32,591 nucleotides of DNA from Marivivens sp. (GTDB taxonomy: Bacteria; Pseudomonadota; Alphaproteobacteria; Rhodobacterales; Rhodobacteraceae), in NCBI GenBank assembly GCA_024642145.1, contig JAHEBS010000006.1:1-32591 (forward strand), written 5' to 3'. Each line of letters begins with the position of its first letter. Position 1 is the stretch's first letter. Below, piece by piece: positions 17,859 to 26,677 of the stretch. Under the pieces are notes generated by a model. It searched no databases, had not been told where the DNA came from, and saw only the letters and a program-made list of their open reading frames with translations. Both the position numbers and the translations under genes were made by a program.

Positions 17859-18318
17859 TGTCGAGGATCAGGACGTCGCTGACGCCATCGCCAAGGACCT
17901 CATGCGCGGCAGCCAACAGGCCCGAGCGCAGGCTCCGCATCGGGGTCGAGGCGGTAAAGTCGCCATCGAAACCGCCCAGATTGGCGTGGTCAAACATCAC
18001 TTGCAGAAAGCTGTCGCGCAGGCGCGGCTCAACTGCAAAAACATCGGCCTGCGTGCCTTGCGGCACCTCGATCGTCAGACCCAGTGACATGAGCGACCGA
18101 ATGCGCCCATCGCCGATCACGGGGACGACGAACTGGTTATTCAACCGCGCATATTCGCGGGGCGTTTCGGGCTCGGGCGGCGTTTCGGCCGCGACGTTGT
18201 GTTCTGGGGTGGCGGCGCAGTCGGTGGCGGTCGTCGGCTGGGGCAGGATATAGGCAGCGCCGACCCCACCACCGAGACCGAGGAAAAGCAAAGCCGCGGG
18301 CAGGATAATGGGCTTCAT
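17839..18318 (-). CDS. Second FliL-like flagellar basal body protein
   Basis: N-terminal TM anchor, RSLMSLGLTIEVP...EPRLRDSFLQVMFDHANLGGFDGDFTASTPMRSLRSGLLAAAHEVLGDGVSDVLILDITRQDL (FliL-family pattern); last gene of the flgB operon. Confidence 0.7.
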   Translation of the reverse strand: MKPIILPAALLFLGLGGGVGAAYILPQPTTATDCAATPEHNVAAETPPEPETPREYARLNNQFVVPVIGDGRIRSLMSLGLTIEVPQGTQADVFAVEPRLRDSFLQVMFDHANLGGFDGDFTASTPMRSLRSGLLAAAHEVLGDGVSDVLILDITRQDL

Positions 18319-18326
18319 CTGGGTCC

Positions 18327-19040
18327 TCAGAACGGAAGCACGTGGTCTAGGATCTGCGATCCCACCCGTGGTTGCTGCATGTCGGTAATCTGGCCCGCAC
18401 CCCCATAGGCGATGCGCGCAGAGGCGATTTTGTCATAGGTGATCTCGTTCAGGCGGCTGATGTCTTCGGGGCGGACAAAGCCCGAAACCACCAACTCGCG
18501 CATTTCAAAGTTCACGACGACCTGCTGTGTGCCGAGAATTTCAAACAGCCCGTTCGGCAAAACGCTGACCACGGTGGCGGCGATGCGCAGGGTCAGTTTT
18601 TCGTTGCGCCGGATCGAGCCCGCGCCGCCGTCACTGGCGCTGGAGGACAGCGACACAGCGGGGTCGAGCGAGGCGCCATCGGGCAGGAACCCTGCGACCC
18701 GTTGCGGCAGACCGAAAAGCGAGCCCACAGACATCTGTTGATCCGATTGGCGCGAACGGTCCGAGGTATTGGAGATCTCGGCTCTGTCATCGATTTCGAC
18801 CACAACCGTCAGAATGTCGCCCCGCTGCATCGCGCGTCGGTCCCCCAAAAGCGAATCCGGATCACCGGTCCAGAGGGATGCGCGCGTGCCACGCGGCGCT
18901 GCGGACGCGGGCTGCATCATGGCTTGGTGTTCGCTGCCTTGGTCGACAGGCGCCAGTGTCGGTGCCTGTCCGACGGGTGACATGGCGGTGCAGCCGGCCA
19001 ACAGAATAATTGCCAAAAACCAGAGACTAATTCGAGACAT
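18327..19040 (-). CDS. flgH: Flagellar L-ring lipoprotein FlgH (start likely at 19040)
   Basis: Lipobox ILLAGC; ASLWTGDPDSLLGDRRAMQRGDILTVVVEIDDRAEISNTSDRSRQ; FEILGTQQVVVNFEMRELVVSGFVRPEDISRLNEITYDKIASARIAYGGAG. Confidence 0.96.
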   Translation of the reverse strand: MSRISLWFLAIILLAGCTAMSPVGQAPTLAPVDQGSEHQAMMQPASAAPRGTRASLWTGDPDSLLGDRRAMQRGDILTVVVEIDDRAEISNTSDRSRQSDQQMSVGSLFGLPQRVAGFLPDGASLDPAVSLSSSASDGGAGSIRRNEKLTLRIAATVVSVLPNGLFEILGTQQVVVNFEMRELVVSGFVRPEDISRLNEITYDKIASARIAYGGAGQITDMQQPRVGSQILDHVLPF

Positions 19041-19443
19041 AGGCGGCCCCATCTGCGCCGATCATCGCCATGACGGTCGTGCGCGAAGACATGTTCATGA
19101 CCCGCACCCAATCACCCGGCGCGGCGCGGTCGAGGGCGCGACCCTCGGTGGTGATGTAAAGCCCGCCGTGCTGATAGATCAGCGGCAGGGTCTGGTTGCG
19201 CTCGACAATGGCAGGCAGGCCTAGGTCGGCCGCGCGAATAGGCCGCCCCGCATAAAGCGTGACCCGCGCCTCTAATCCCACGACCAGATCCAGCGTGGTC
19301 ACAGCCCCGGGAATATCGCGCGCCAGCATCGTCAGATCGTCGGCAGTGATCAGGCTGCGGGCCGGAATGGTGTGGCTGGGCACGACGACATCGGCGCAGA
19401 CCGGCGCGGCCAAGAACGCCACCATCGCGGCTAGGCGTTTCAT
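19027..19443 (-). CDS. flgA: Flagellar P-ring assembly chaperone FlgA (short form, SAF domain)
   Basis: ADVVVPSHTIPARSLITADDLTM...GLEARVTLYAGRPIRAADLGLPAIVERNQTLPLIYQHGGLYITTEGRALDRAAPGDWVRVMN. Confidence 0.92.
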   Translation of the reverse strand: MKRLAAMVAFLAAPVCADVVVPSHTIPARSLITADDLTMLARDIPGAVTTLDLVVGLEARVTLYAGRPIRAADLGLPAIVERNQTLPLIYQHGGLYITTEGRALDRAAPGDWVRVMNMSSRTTVMAMIGADGAAYVSN

Positions 19444-20231
19444 CTGATCTGCACCATGGCGCCCAGCATTTGGTCGGCGGCCGTGATGACCTTGGAGTTC
19501 AACTCGTAGCCGCGTTGGGCCTCGATCAGGTCGGTTACTTCGCGCACGGGATCGACACTGCTATCTTCCAGATAGCCTTGGCGCAGGGTGCCCAACCCGT
19601 CCTGCCCGGGGGTCGCCACCAAGGCAGGGCCAGAGGCGGGGCTTTCCAGAAACAGGTTCGATCCGATCGATTCCAGCCCCTTGGGGTTGGTGAAACCAGA
19701 GACCGTGATCTGTCCCAATAATTGCGGGGCCACCTGATCGGCGAAATAGGCATAGACCTCGCCCTCGGGGTTAATGCTGATCGACCGCGCATCGGGCGGG
19801 ATGGTAACGCCTGGCGCAACGGGATAGCCGTCCGAGGTAACGATTTGCCCGTCCGCAGAACGTTTCAGCCCGCCGTCACGCGTATAGGCCGCGCGACCAT
19901 CCGGCAGCGTGACCTCGAGATAGCCGTTGCCTTCGATCGCCAAGTCCAGATCGCCACCGGTCGCGGCCAGCGACCCTTGGGCCAACATCACCGAGATGGC
20001 GGTGGGGCGCACGCCAAGACCCAGTTGCACGCCCGTTGGCAGCATGGTCCCGTCCGAGGCCTGCACAGAGCCGGGCCTTGCGACCTGCTGGTAATGCAGA
20101 TCGGCAAATTCCGCGCGGCGGGCGTTAAAGCCCGTGGTGTTCATATTGGCGAGGTTGTTGGCAATGACCTCGACCCGGGTTTGTTGGGCGCTCATGCCCG
20201 AAGCGGCGATTTGCAGGGCGCGCATGTTCAA
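19440..20231 (-). CDS. flgG: Flagellar distal rod protein FlgG
   Basis: MRALQIAASGMSAQQTRVEVIANNLANMNTTGFNARRAEFADLHYQ...; EVTDLIEAQRGYELNSKVITAADQML. Confidence 0.97.
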   Translation of the reverse strand: MNMRALQIAASGMSAQQTRVEVIANNLANMNTTGFNARRAEFADLHYQQVARPGSVQASDGTMLPTGVQLGLGVRPTAISVMLAQGSLAATGGDLDLAIEGNGYLEVTLPDGRAAYTRDGGLKRSADGQIVTSDGYPVAPGVTIPPDARSISINPEGEVYAYFADQVAPQLLGQITVSGFTNPKGLESIGSNLFLESPASGPALVATPGQDGLGTLRQGYLEDSSVDPVREVTDLIEAQRGYELNSKVITAADQMLGAMVQIR

Positions 20232-20947
20232 CCTCTCTGCCCGAGCGCCGACAGCGCGGCGCGGATACGTTCATCTTCCTTGTCCAAGAACCCTTGGCCG
20301 AGTTCATAGGCGCGCTGGACCTCGATCATGCGCGCGACCTCGGCAATCGGATTGACGTTCGAGCCTTCCAGAAAGCCCTGAACGAGCCGCCCGTCCGGCA
20401 TGGGTTCTGCCCCGTCGGGTGCGGCGAACCGCACGCCGTCTTCGCGCAAAAGACCCAAAGGGTTTGATGGCATGAAAATGCCGATCTGACCCACGGGCTG
20501 GCCACCGGCGCTGATGGTGCCATCGGGCGCGATAGCCACGGGGCCGGCACCGGTCGGCACAAAAAGGGGGCTGCCACCGGCATCCAAGACAGGCTCGCCC
20601 GTCAGGGTCACCAGATCGCCATTTTCATTGGGGGTAAATGCGCCGTTGCGCGTCAAACGCTCGCCTGCAGGGGTCTGGATCATGAAATAGCCGTCCCCCT
20701 CGATCGCCAGATCAAAGGCGCCGCCGGTTTGGGTCATGCCACCCGCCGCCTCGGACAGTCCGCGCACGGCAATATCCGCCATCGACAGCGACGGGGCCGC
20801 ACCAAGTGCATCGATGTGTTCGGCATAGCTCACGGTTTCGGCGCGAAAGCCGGTGGTGCTGGCGTTGGCGATGTTGTTGGCCACGACGCGCAGTTCCGCC
20901 ATCAGGCCGGATTGGCGCGTCAGGGCAACATATCCTGCGTTATCCAT
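20228..20947 (-). CDS. flgF: Flagellar proximal rod protein FlgF
   Basis: YVALTRQSGLMAELRVVANNIANASTTGFRAE...; AIEGDGYFMIQTPAGERLTRNGAFTPNENGDLVT. Confidence 0.95.
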   Translation of the reverse strand: MDNAGYVALTRQSGLMAELRVVANNIANASTTGFRAETVSYAEHIDALGAAPSLSMADIAVRGLSEAAGGMTQTGGAFDLAIEGDGYFMIQTPAGERLTRNGAFTPNENGDLVTLTGEPVLDAGGSPLFVPTGAGPVAIAPDGTISAGGQPVGQIGIFMPSNPLGLLREDGVRFAAPDGAEPMPDGRLVQGFLEGSNVNPIAEVARMIEVQRAYELGQGFLDKEDERIRAALSALGQRG

Positions 20948-20950
20948 AGG

Positions 20951-21220
20951 TTACCTCGCAACCAACGGCATGATTGTGCCGCGAAAGAACGTGGCCAAAG
21001 TGCCGGTCATGAACCCCATCGATGCCCAGAACACGACGAGGATCGCCAGCATCTTGGGCACAAAGGTCAGTGTCATTTCCTGAACCGAGGTCAGCGCCTG
21101 CAAAAGGCCGATAGCCAGACCCACCACCAGCGCGGCCGCCAGAATCGGCGCTGCGGTGATCGTCGCGACCCAAAGCGCCTCGCGCGTCACGTCGTAGATT
21201 TGACCCTCGCCCAACATCAA
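20951..21220 (-). CDS. fliQ: Flagellar export apparatus protein FliQ
   Basis: 89 aa, two TM segments; PILAAALVVGLAIGLLQALTSVQEMTLTFVPKMLAI. Confidence 0.95.
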   Translation of the reverse strand: MMLGEGQIYDVTREALWVATITAAPILAAALVVGLAIGLLQALTSVQEMTLTFVPKMLAILVVFWASMGFMTGTLATFFRGTIMPLVAR

Positions 21221-21507
21221 ACCGGCATCCTCAGCAATTCCTGATAGGCCTCGACCACGCGGTTGCGGATTGTCACCGCGGTTTCGACGGCCAGTTCGGT
21301 CTGGGCCAGCGCCTCGACCAAGGCCTGCGGATCCGCGCCGCCGGACATGGCCGATAGCGCGGTGTTCTCGCTGGCCCGCAGGCTTTGGGCAAAGTCGGCT
21401 GCCGCGCCACCCAGCCCGGAACCGCTGCCCGGTTGAGGTGCAATTGCGGTGCGGTTGGCATAGGCTTGACCCGCGATCATTGGCGTCTGGATCATGGCGC
21501 TTTTCAC
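21217..21507 (-). CDS. fliE: Flagellar hook-basal body complex protein FliE
   Basis: SGGADPQALVEALAQTELAVETAVTIRNRVVEAYQELLRMPV is a FliE C-terminal signature. Confidence 0.95.
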   Translation of the reverse strand: MKSAMIQTPMIAGQAYANRTAIAPQPGSGSGLGGAAADFAQSLRASENTALSAMSGGADPQALVEALAQTELAVETAVTIRNRVVEAYQELLRMPV

Positions 21508-21884
21508 CGTTTCAGCAGCGACAGCAGGTCGCTGTGCATCTGCCGGATCTGGTCAAAAATCTTGAGGTTCGCCTCGTAACTGCGGCTTGCCTCGCGGGCA
21601 TCGGCAATCTCGACAATCAGATCGACGTTCGATCCGGCATAGTGGCCCGTGGCATCGGCCAGAGGGCTGGACGGGTCGTAAATCTGCTCTGGCGCGGACG
21701 GGTCCAGCCCGACGCGGCCCAACCGGACATCCCCATCAACGGCTTGCCGGAAATTGACGGTCTTGCGGTGGTAACCGGGGGTATCGGCGTTCGCGATATT
21801 TTCGGACACATAGCGCAGTCGCTGCGACTGTGCGCGCATACCGCTTGCCGCCTGTGACAGGCCAGAGAGCAGATCACCCATCAT
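21504..21884 (-). CDS. flgC: Flagellar rod protein FlgC (start at 21884 or 21881)
   Basis: LSGLSQAASGMRAQSQRLRYVSENIANADTPGYHRKTVNF...NVDLIVEIADAREASRSYEANLKIFDQIRQMHSDLLSLLKR. Confidence 0.96.
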   Translation of the reverse strand: MMGDLLSGLSQAASGMRAQSQRLRYVSENIANADTPGYHRKTVNFRQAVDGDVRLGRVGLDPSAPEQIYDPSSPLADATGHYAGSNVDLIVEIADAREASRSYEANLKIFDQIRQMHSDLLSLLKR

Positions 21885-22258
21885 GACCTTCCTAGCGCGC
21901 TGCGTAACAGGCCGAGCGCATGACGATAGACCAGCAGCGCCTCTTGGTGGTCGCGCTGGGCAGCGGCCGAGGCCAGCATTTCGTCTTCAAGCGAGACCGA
22001 ATTGCCATTGGGCGACGGCTCTGTCCCTGCGTCCACGACGTGGGTCGCTGCAATCGGGTCGGCCCTCATATGGCCCGGCCGCGTGGCCCGCTGGGATGAG
22101 GGGCTGCCGGAATAGGCGGTCTCAAACGCTGCCAAACGCTGGGCGCGGTAACCCGGTGTGTCCGCATTGGCGATATTGCGGGCGATCAACGACTCGGCCC
22201 GTGTGGCGTGGTCCGCAAGGGCATGGGCGGTCGCAAAGACCGTAAGATTGGCAAACAT
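21881..22258 (-). CDS. flgB: Flagellar rod protein FlgB
   Basis: ADHATRAESLIARNIANADTPGYRAQRLAAFE; NSVSLEDEMLASAAAQRDHQEALLVYRHALGLLRSALGRS. Confidence 0.95.
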   Translation of the reverse strand: MFANLTVFATAHALADHATRAESLIARNIANADTPGYRAQRLAAFETAYSGSPSSQRATRPGHMRADPIAATHVVDAGTEPSPNGNSVSLEDEMLASAAAQRDHQEALLVYRHALGLLRSALGRS

Positions 22259-22281
22259 CGGGGCTTCTCCCTCGACTGGCG

Positions 22282-22296
22282 ATAACCATGGATTAA
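22282..22296. promoter_or_regulatory. CtrA-like box ATAA-N7-TTAA in the divergent flgB/fliI intergenic region
   Basis: ATAACCATGGATTAA; 7 of 8 match to TTAA-N7-TTAA; GATTC (GANTC) at 22301-22305. Confidence 0.5.
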
Positions 22297-22328
22297 GGGC
22301 GATTCCCTAAGATCGTGTTGACGCCAGA

Positions 22329-23669
22329 ATGGAGTTTGCGGTGACATTGGATCTGATCACGCGGGCGACCGCCGCCCTTTCGGCAAATCGCGGGGTTTTT
22401 CCCTTGGGGCGCGTCGTCGCGGTCGATGGCGCAACGATTGGCGTTGGCGGCCTGACCGATAGCGCCCGGCTTGGTGACAGGCTGCAGATTCGCGCGACTG
22501 GGCTGAACCCTTTGCGGGGCGAGGTCGTGGCGATGGCGGGCGATCAACTGCGTGTGCTGGTCGAAGGGCGGGCCGATGGCATAGCCTTGGGTGACAGGGC
22601 GCTCTTGATGCCGCAGCCGGTTTTTGCCCCGCATGCCAGCTGGATTGGCAGGGTGATTGACCCCGACGGCTGCCCGCTGGACGGTCGCCCGCTGTTGCCC
22701 GGAACCGGGCCGCGGGGTTTGCGCGTGCCGCCGCCGCCGCCGCAGACCCGGCGCGGTTTGGGCGCGCGCATGGCGACCGGATACGCGGTTTTCAACACCT
22801 TGCTGCCACTGGTTCGTGGGCAGCGCGTCGGCCTTTTTGCGGGCTCTGGCATTGGAAAATCCACGCTTTTGGCGGGCCTCGCGCGCGGGGTCGAGGCCGA
22901 TGTCATCGTCATCGGTCTGGTCGGCGAGCGTGGGCGTGAACTGCGTCATTTTGTCGAGGATGTGCTTGGCCCAGCGGGGATGGCGCGTGCCGTGGTCGTG
23001 GCCGCAACCTCGGATCGAGCGCCGCAAGAAAGGCGGCGCTGCGCTCTGGCCGCAACCGCTGTTGCTGAATATTTCCGCGATCAGGGCAAGCAGGTCTTGT
23101 TGCTGGTGGACAGCGTTACCCGCTTTGCCGAGGCGCATCGCGAGGTCACGGTTGCCGCGGGCGAAGCGGCTGGCCTGCGCGGGTTTCCGGCATCCACAGG
23201 TCCGGAAATTGCCGCGCTCTGTGAACGCGCCGGGCCTGGTGCGGGCGGGCAAGGTGACATCACAGCGATATATGCGGTGCTGGTCGCGGGCTCGGACATG
23301 GATGAACCCGTGGCCGACATGTTGCGCGGGGTGCTGGACGGACATGTCATCTTGGACCGGCGCATCGCCGAACGCGGCAGGTTTCCTGCCGTCGATCTGT
23401 TACGGTCTGTCTCGCGTTCTCTGCCCGCCGCTGCGGCGGCGCCTGAAAACCAGCTGATCGCAGAAGCGCGCCGTTCGTTGGGCGCCTTTGACCGAGCAGA
23501 GTTGATGATCGAGGCTGGGCTTTATGTTCAGGGTTCGAACCCTGAAATCGATCTGGCGATCGCAAGACAGCCGCTGTTGGAAAAGTTTCTTGCGCGCAGC
23601 GAACATGGCGGTGTCGCCGACAGTTTTCTGGCCCTGCGCTTGGCCCTGCAGGGCGGCGCCCAAAGCTAG
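22329..23669 (+). CDS. fliI: Flagellum-specific ATPase FliI
   Basis: Walker A GLFAGSGIGKSTLL; LVGERGRELRHFVEDVLG; VLLLVDSVTRFAEAHREVTVAAGE. Alternative GTG start at 22341. Confidence 0.97.
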   Translation: MEFAVTLDLITRATAALSANRGVFPLGRVVAVDGATIGVGGLTDSARLGDRLQIRATGLNPLRGEVVAMAGDQLRVLVEGRADGIALGDRALLMPQPVFAPHASWIGRVIDPDGCPLDGRPLLPGTGPRGLRVPPPPPQTRRGLGARMATGYAVFNTLLPLVRGQRVGLFAGSGIGKSTLLAGLARGVEADVIVIGLVGERGRELRHFVEDVLGPAGMARAVVVAATSDRAPQERRRCALAATAVAEYFRDQGKQVLLLVDSVTRFAEAHREVTVAAGEAAGLRGFPASTGPEIAALCERAGPGAGGQGDITAIYAVLVAGSDMDEPVADMLRGVLDGHVILDRRIAERGRFPAVDLLRSVSRSLPAAAAAPENQLIAEARRSLGAFDRAELMIEAGLYVQGSNPEIDLAIARQPLLEKFLARSEHGGVADSFLALRLALQGGAQS

Positions 23670-23681
23670 TGTTTTGCCGCG

Positions 23682-24476
23682 CTAGTTTGCGCCACTCTGC
23701 AAGAGGCTGAGCGCAACCGATGCCCCACTGGGGGTCGCGGCCGCGCTAATCTGTGCCCGCATCAGGAAAGTGCGGATCAGTTTCTCCTGCAATTCAGGGG
23801 CCTTGAAATCTGCAATCCGATCCGTCCCGAATAGGCGTTCGCTGCGGTCGGTAAACGTGGTCAGTTGCTGATCGATGTCCAGTCGACCAAAGCTCGACGG
23901 TAGGCCGAGGGCACCTTCGAAGACACGTCTTGTTGGGGGGCTGCCCATGACGGCAAACCATTGTGCGCGGTTCGAGGTCGAATTGGCGGTAAGTTCGCGC
24001 AGTTGATCGTTCAGGCCCAAGGCAAGGCGCATGTTGTCATCTTGCTCGCCTACGGCCACTTCGAATTGGCGGGCGCCATAACGGGATAGGATTTGGTCGG
24101 CAAAACCGGGCAACGCCGTTCGTGCGCCCAAGTCGCCAAAGCCGAATGCGCGCGAAAAGGCGGCATAACGCTTGTCTGAAAGCCGGTTGGCCAACGCATC
24201 GGATTTCAGCGTCCCATCCGCGAGGATCTTGCGGATAAAGGCTTTGCTGTTGATATCGTCAGCCAGGCCAAAGGCGCCTAGCGCGACCTGCAGCAGCCGC
24301 CGATCCGCGACAAGATCGTCGGCTTTTCGGACCGTGGCGATCTTGTCGCGGAAATAGCTGGTTAGTCGCGTGACCTGCGCACTCTTGTCGAATTGTGCCC
24401 TTTGGCTGCTGATCGTCTTGGTCAGGAAACGCCAGCCGGCATATCCGCCGAGCGGTATGACCGGCTGAAAACTCAT
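23682..24476 (-). CDS. DUF1217-family flagellar-associated protein
   Basis: YFRDKIATVRKADDLVADRRLLQVALGAFGLADDINSKAFIRKILADGTLKSDALANRLSDKRYAAFSRAFGFGD repeat-like pattern characteristic of DUF1217 proteins. Confidence 0.8.
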   Translation of the reverse strand: MSFQPVIPLGGYAGWRFLTKTISSQRAQFDKSAQVTRLTSYFRDKIATVRKADDLVADRRLLQVALGAFGLADDINSKAFIRKILADGTLKSDALANRLSDKRYAAFSRAFGFGDLGARTALPGFADQILSRYGARQFEVAVGEQDDNMRLALGLNDQLRELTANSTSNRAQWFAVMGSPPTRRVFEGALGLPSSFGRLDIDQQLTTFTDRSERLFGTDRIADFKAPELQEKLIRTFLMRAQISAAATPSGASVALSLLQSGAN

Positions 24477-24877
24477 GATGCAAAGGCCGCCAAAAGGCGG
24501 GCTTCGCGCGGCAAAAGCGACCGCAGGCGGCGCAGAGCGCGGTAAAAATCACCAGCGCCGATCGCCTGGGTTGCGGCGTCAAGCTGGGCGCGGCTGTCAT
24601 CGTCGCGCAGCGCTTGGCTGAGTTGCTCGATGCCGCGCAGCAGTTGGTGGCGCGCGTCGGCCACGTCTGCATCACCCGACAGCACCAGTTGCGCGATATA
24701 GCAAACCCTGCTGACCGGCGTGCGCGCCTGCTCGGGATGGAGCGCGTCGCGCAGCCTCAGGATATTGGCCTTTGGGGTAAGAATTGAAAGACGTGACCGC
24801 CGGTCGCCATTTTCGACGACAGCGCCATTGATCAGCAGGCGTTCGCCAGGCGCGAGTTTGATGACCAGACCACTCAT
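24473..24877 (-). CDS. flbT: Flagellin mRNA regulator FlbT
   Basis: LVIKLAPGERLLINGAVVENGDRRSRLSILTPKANILRLRDALHPEQARTPVSRVCYIAQLVLSGDAD; adjacent to flaF. Confidence 0.92.
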   Translation of the reverse strand: MSGLVIKLAPGERLLINGAVVENGDRRSRLSILTPKANILRLRDALHPEQARTPVSRVCYIAQLVLSGDADVADARHQLLRGIEQLSQALRDDDSRAQLDAATQAIGAGDFYRALRRLRSLLPREARLLAAFAS

Positions 24878-25251
24878 GCGGCGACCCTCCCCTCGCCAAG
24901 TCCGCGCATCATTGCCGTGTTGATTTCCACCAAAATGTCGGCACTGGCCGCGCCTGTCAGCACCTTGCTGCTCTGTTGATGTGTGAACTCTGCGAGGTAG
25001 AAAATCTGGGCCCGCAAAGCCTGAGGCAGACTGTTGTCCTTGTCTGCGACATCAATGGCCAGCGTGGTCCACAAGCGGCGATTTTCATGCAAAGCCACGG
25101 CCAAGGCGGGAAAACCCGCGGGACCTTGCTGGATGGCCTTGCGGATGCGGGCGGTGATGTCTGCGAAAAGCTGAAGCTCGGTCGAGCGCCCTGTTCTGAG
25201 CGGCGAGCGATTGGGGGCATAGGCATTGAGGGCGAGGTTTGTCGCGTTCAC
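24874..25251 (-). CDS. flaF: Flagellar biosynthesis regulator FlaF
   Basis: NALNAY-like N-terminus; TELQLFADITARIRKAIQ...ALHENRRLWTTLAIDVADKDNSLPQALRAQIFYLAEFTHQQSSKVL. Confidence 0.92.
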   Translation of the reverse strand: MNATNLALNAYAPNRSPLRTGRSTELQLFADITARIRKAIQQGPAGFPALAVALHENRRLWTTLAIDVADKDNSLPQALRAQIFYLAEFTHQQSSKVLTGAASADILVEINTAMMRGLGEGRVAA

Positions 25252-25291
25252 GATGCAATCCTTTCAAGAATGCGCGGGTCTCTGCCAAAAT

Positions 25292-25316
25292 CGGGGGCGC
25301 CGTTTTGGCGCCCCCG
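25292..25316 (-). terminator. Perfect 10-bp GC hairpin (CGGGGGCGCC / GGCGCCCCCG, 5-nt loop) between flagellin and flaF; attenuating terminator or mRNA 3' stabiliser
   Basis: Direct inverted repeat in the sequence, 9 nt past the flagellin stop; followed on the minus strand by ATTTT. Confidence 0.7.
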
Positions 25317-25324
25317 TGAACTCA

Positions 25325-26533
25325 TCAGCGGAACAGCGACATGATCGACTGAGGCGCCTGGTTGGCGATCGAAAGCGCCTGAATGCCCAGCTGCTGTTGC
25401 ACCTGCAGCGCTTGCAGGCGGGCAGATGCCTCCTCCATGTCGGCATCGACCATACTACCGATGCCGGATTTGAGTGCGTCGGACAGTTTGCCGACGAAAT
25501 CCGATTGGGTCTGGATGCGACCCTGTGCCGAACCAAAGGCCGAGGCCGCGTCGATCGAGGTCTGGATCAGGTCCTCGATGTTGCCAAGCGCCGCCGTGGC
25601 GCCCGAGCCCGTCGAGACGTCGATGCTGGACAGCGCGGCAAGGCCACCCGATCCGGCATTGGCGAATTGGGCCGAAACGGTCAGGTCATTGGCGCCTGCG
25701 TTGGTAAAGGCCAGTGTTCCCGCCGACGCACTGTCATAGTCGACCGTCAGGCCGGTGATCCCCAATGCGTCGATCGAATTCTTGAGGCCGATGGCGACGA
25801 TGTCTGCGGTCGTTGTCGCGTCCACGTCGGATTGGGTCACGGTATAGGTCGCCGTCTTGCCACCCACGGTGATGTCGATCTTGTCACCCGCCGCAAAGGT
25901 GTCCGTGCTGTCATCGATCACGATGGTGCCCGTGCCGGATGTGTTGTCCAGCTGGAAACCCGCCGTGTCGTTGTTGGCCGAGGCGCCATCGGACCCTGCA
26001 AGGACGCCCTTGGCCACATAGCCGCCAACCGAGAGGTCTTGTGCGTCAACCGCGATGGTCGAAATGCTGACGTTGCCGCTTGAGTCTCGGTCGAGCGAGG
26101 ACAGGACGTCCACGCTGGAATGCGAACCATCGACAAGGTTAAGGCCGTTGAACTGGGCTGCGGAAACCACCGAAGTGATTTGGTCGCGCAGTGCCGTGAT
26201 GTCTGTCTGGATCTTGCCGCGATCGACGTTGGATTCCTGCGCCGCGACGATCTTGCCTTTGATGTCGGTCAGCAGGCTGGTGACGGTTTCCGCGGCCTGA
26301 CGCGCAACGGCGACGGTCGATTCGCCTAGCGAAAGGCTTTCCGAAATGCCTTTGAACCCTTTGACATCGGCCTCCATCACCTTGGAGATCGCCCAGATCG
26401 AGGCGTTATCCTTGGCCGAGTTGACCGACTTGCCTGTCGAGATCAGGGCCTGCGTCTTGCCGAGTTCGCTGTTGGTGGTCTTGAGCGTTTGCAGCGCCAC
26501 CATGGCGCTGGTGTTGGTCAGAATGCTGGACAT
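25325..26533 (-). CDS. fliC: Flagellin (start MSSILTNTSAM at 26533; longer ORF to 26569 is unlikely)
   Basis: MSSILTNTSAMVALQTLKTTNSELGKTQALISTGKSVNSAKDNASIWAISKVMEADVKGF...; C-terminal ADMEEASARLQALQVQQQLGIQALSIANQAPQSIMSLFR. Confidence 0.97.
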   Translation of the reverse strand: MSSILTNTSAMVALQTLKTTNSELGKTQALISTGKSVNSAKDNASIWAISKVMEADVKGFKGISESLSLGESTVAVARQAAETVTSLLTDIKGKIVAAQESNVDRGKIQTDITALRDQITSVVSAAQFNGLNLVDGSHSSVDVLSSLDRDSSGNVSISTIAVDAQDLSVGGYVAKGVLAGSDGASANNDTAGFQLDNTSGTGTIVIDDSTDTFAAGDKIDITVGGKTATYTVTQSDVDATTTADIVAIGLKNSIDALGITGLTVDYDSASAGTLAFTNAGANDLTVSAQFANAGSGGLAALSSIDVSTGSGATAALGNIEDLIQTSIDAASAFGSAQGRIQTQSDFVGKLSDALKSGIGSMVDADMEEASARLQALQVQQQLGIQALSIANQAPQSIMSLFR

Positions 26534-26553
26534 GGATCTGTCTTTCCGTTGAC

Positions 26554-26634
26554 GGCGCTTTTGCGCCAAAGTTTCGGGAGTGCCGATTTCGGCGGTACGA
26601 CCCGTCCTTCTGACGGTGGCGCCCTCTGGGGGCG
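26554..26634 (-). promoter_or_regulatory. Candidate structured flagellin 5' leader with three short perfect stem-loops
   Basis: GGCGC-TTTT-GCGCC (26554-26567), CCGTC-CTTCT-GACGG (26602-26616), CGCCC-TCTGG-GGGCG (26620-26634). Confidence 0.4.
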
Positions 26635-26677
26635 GATGCGTCCTTTGGGATGCGGGGCCACATTCGGGCTGGCGTTC

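Noticed and set aside
22293-23345. 350-aa minus-strand ORF opposite fliI
   Set aside because: Antisense to the conserved FliI ATPase frame; composition is that of a shadow ORF
25226-26083. 285-aa plus-strand ORF opposite flagellin
   Set aside because: Antisense of flagellin and across the 25292-25316 hairpin; no domain
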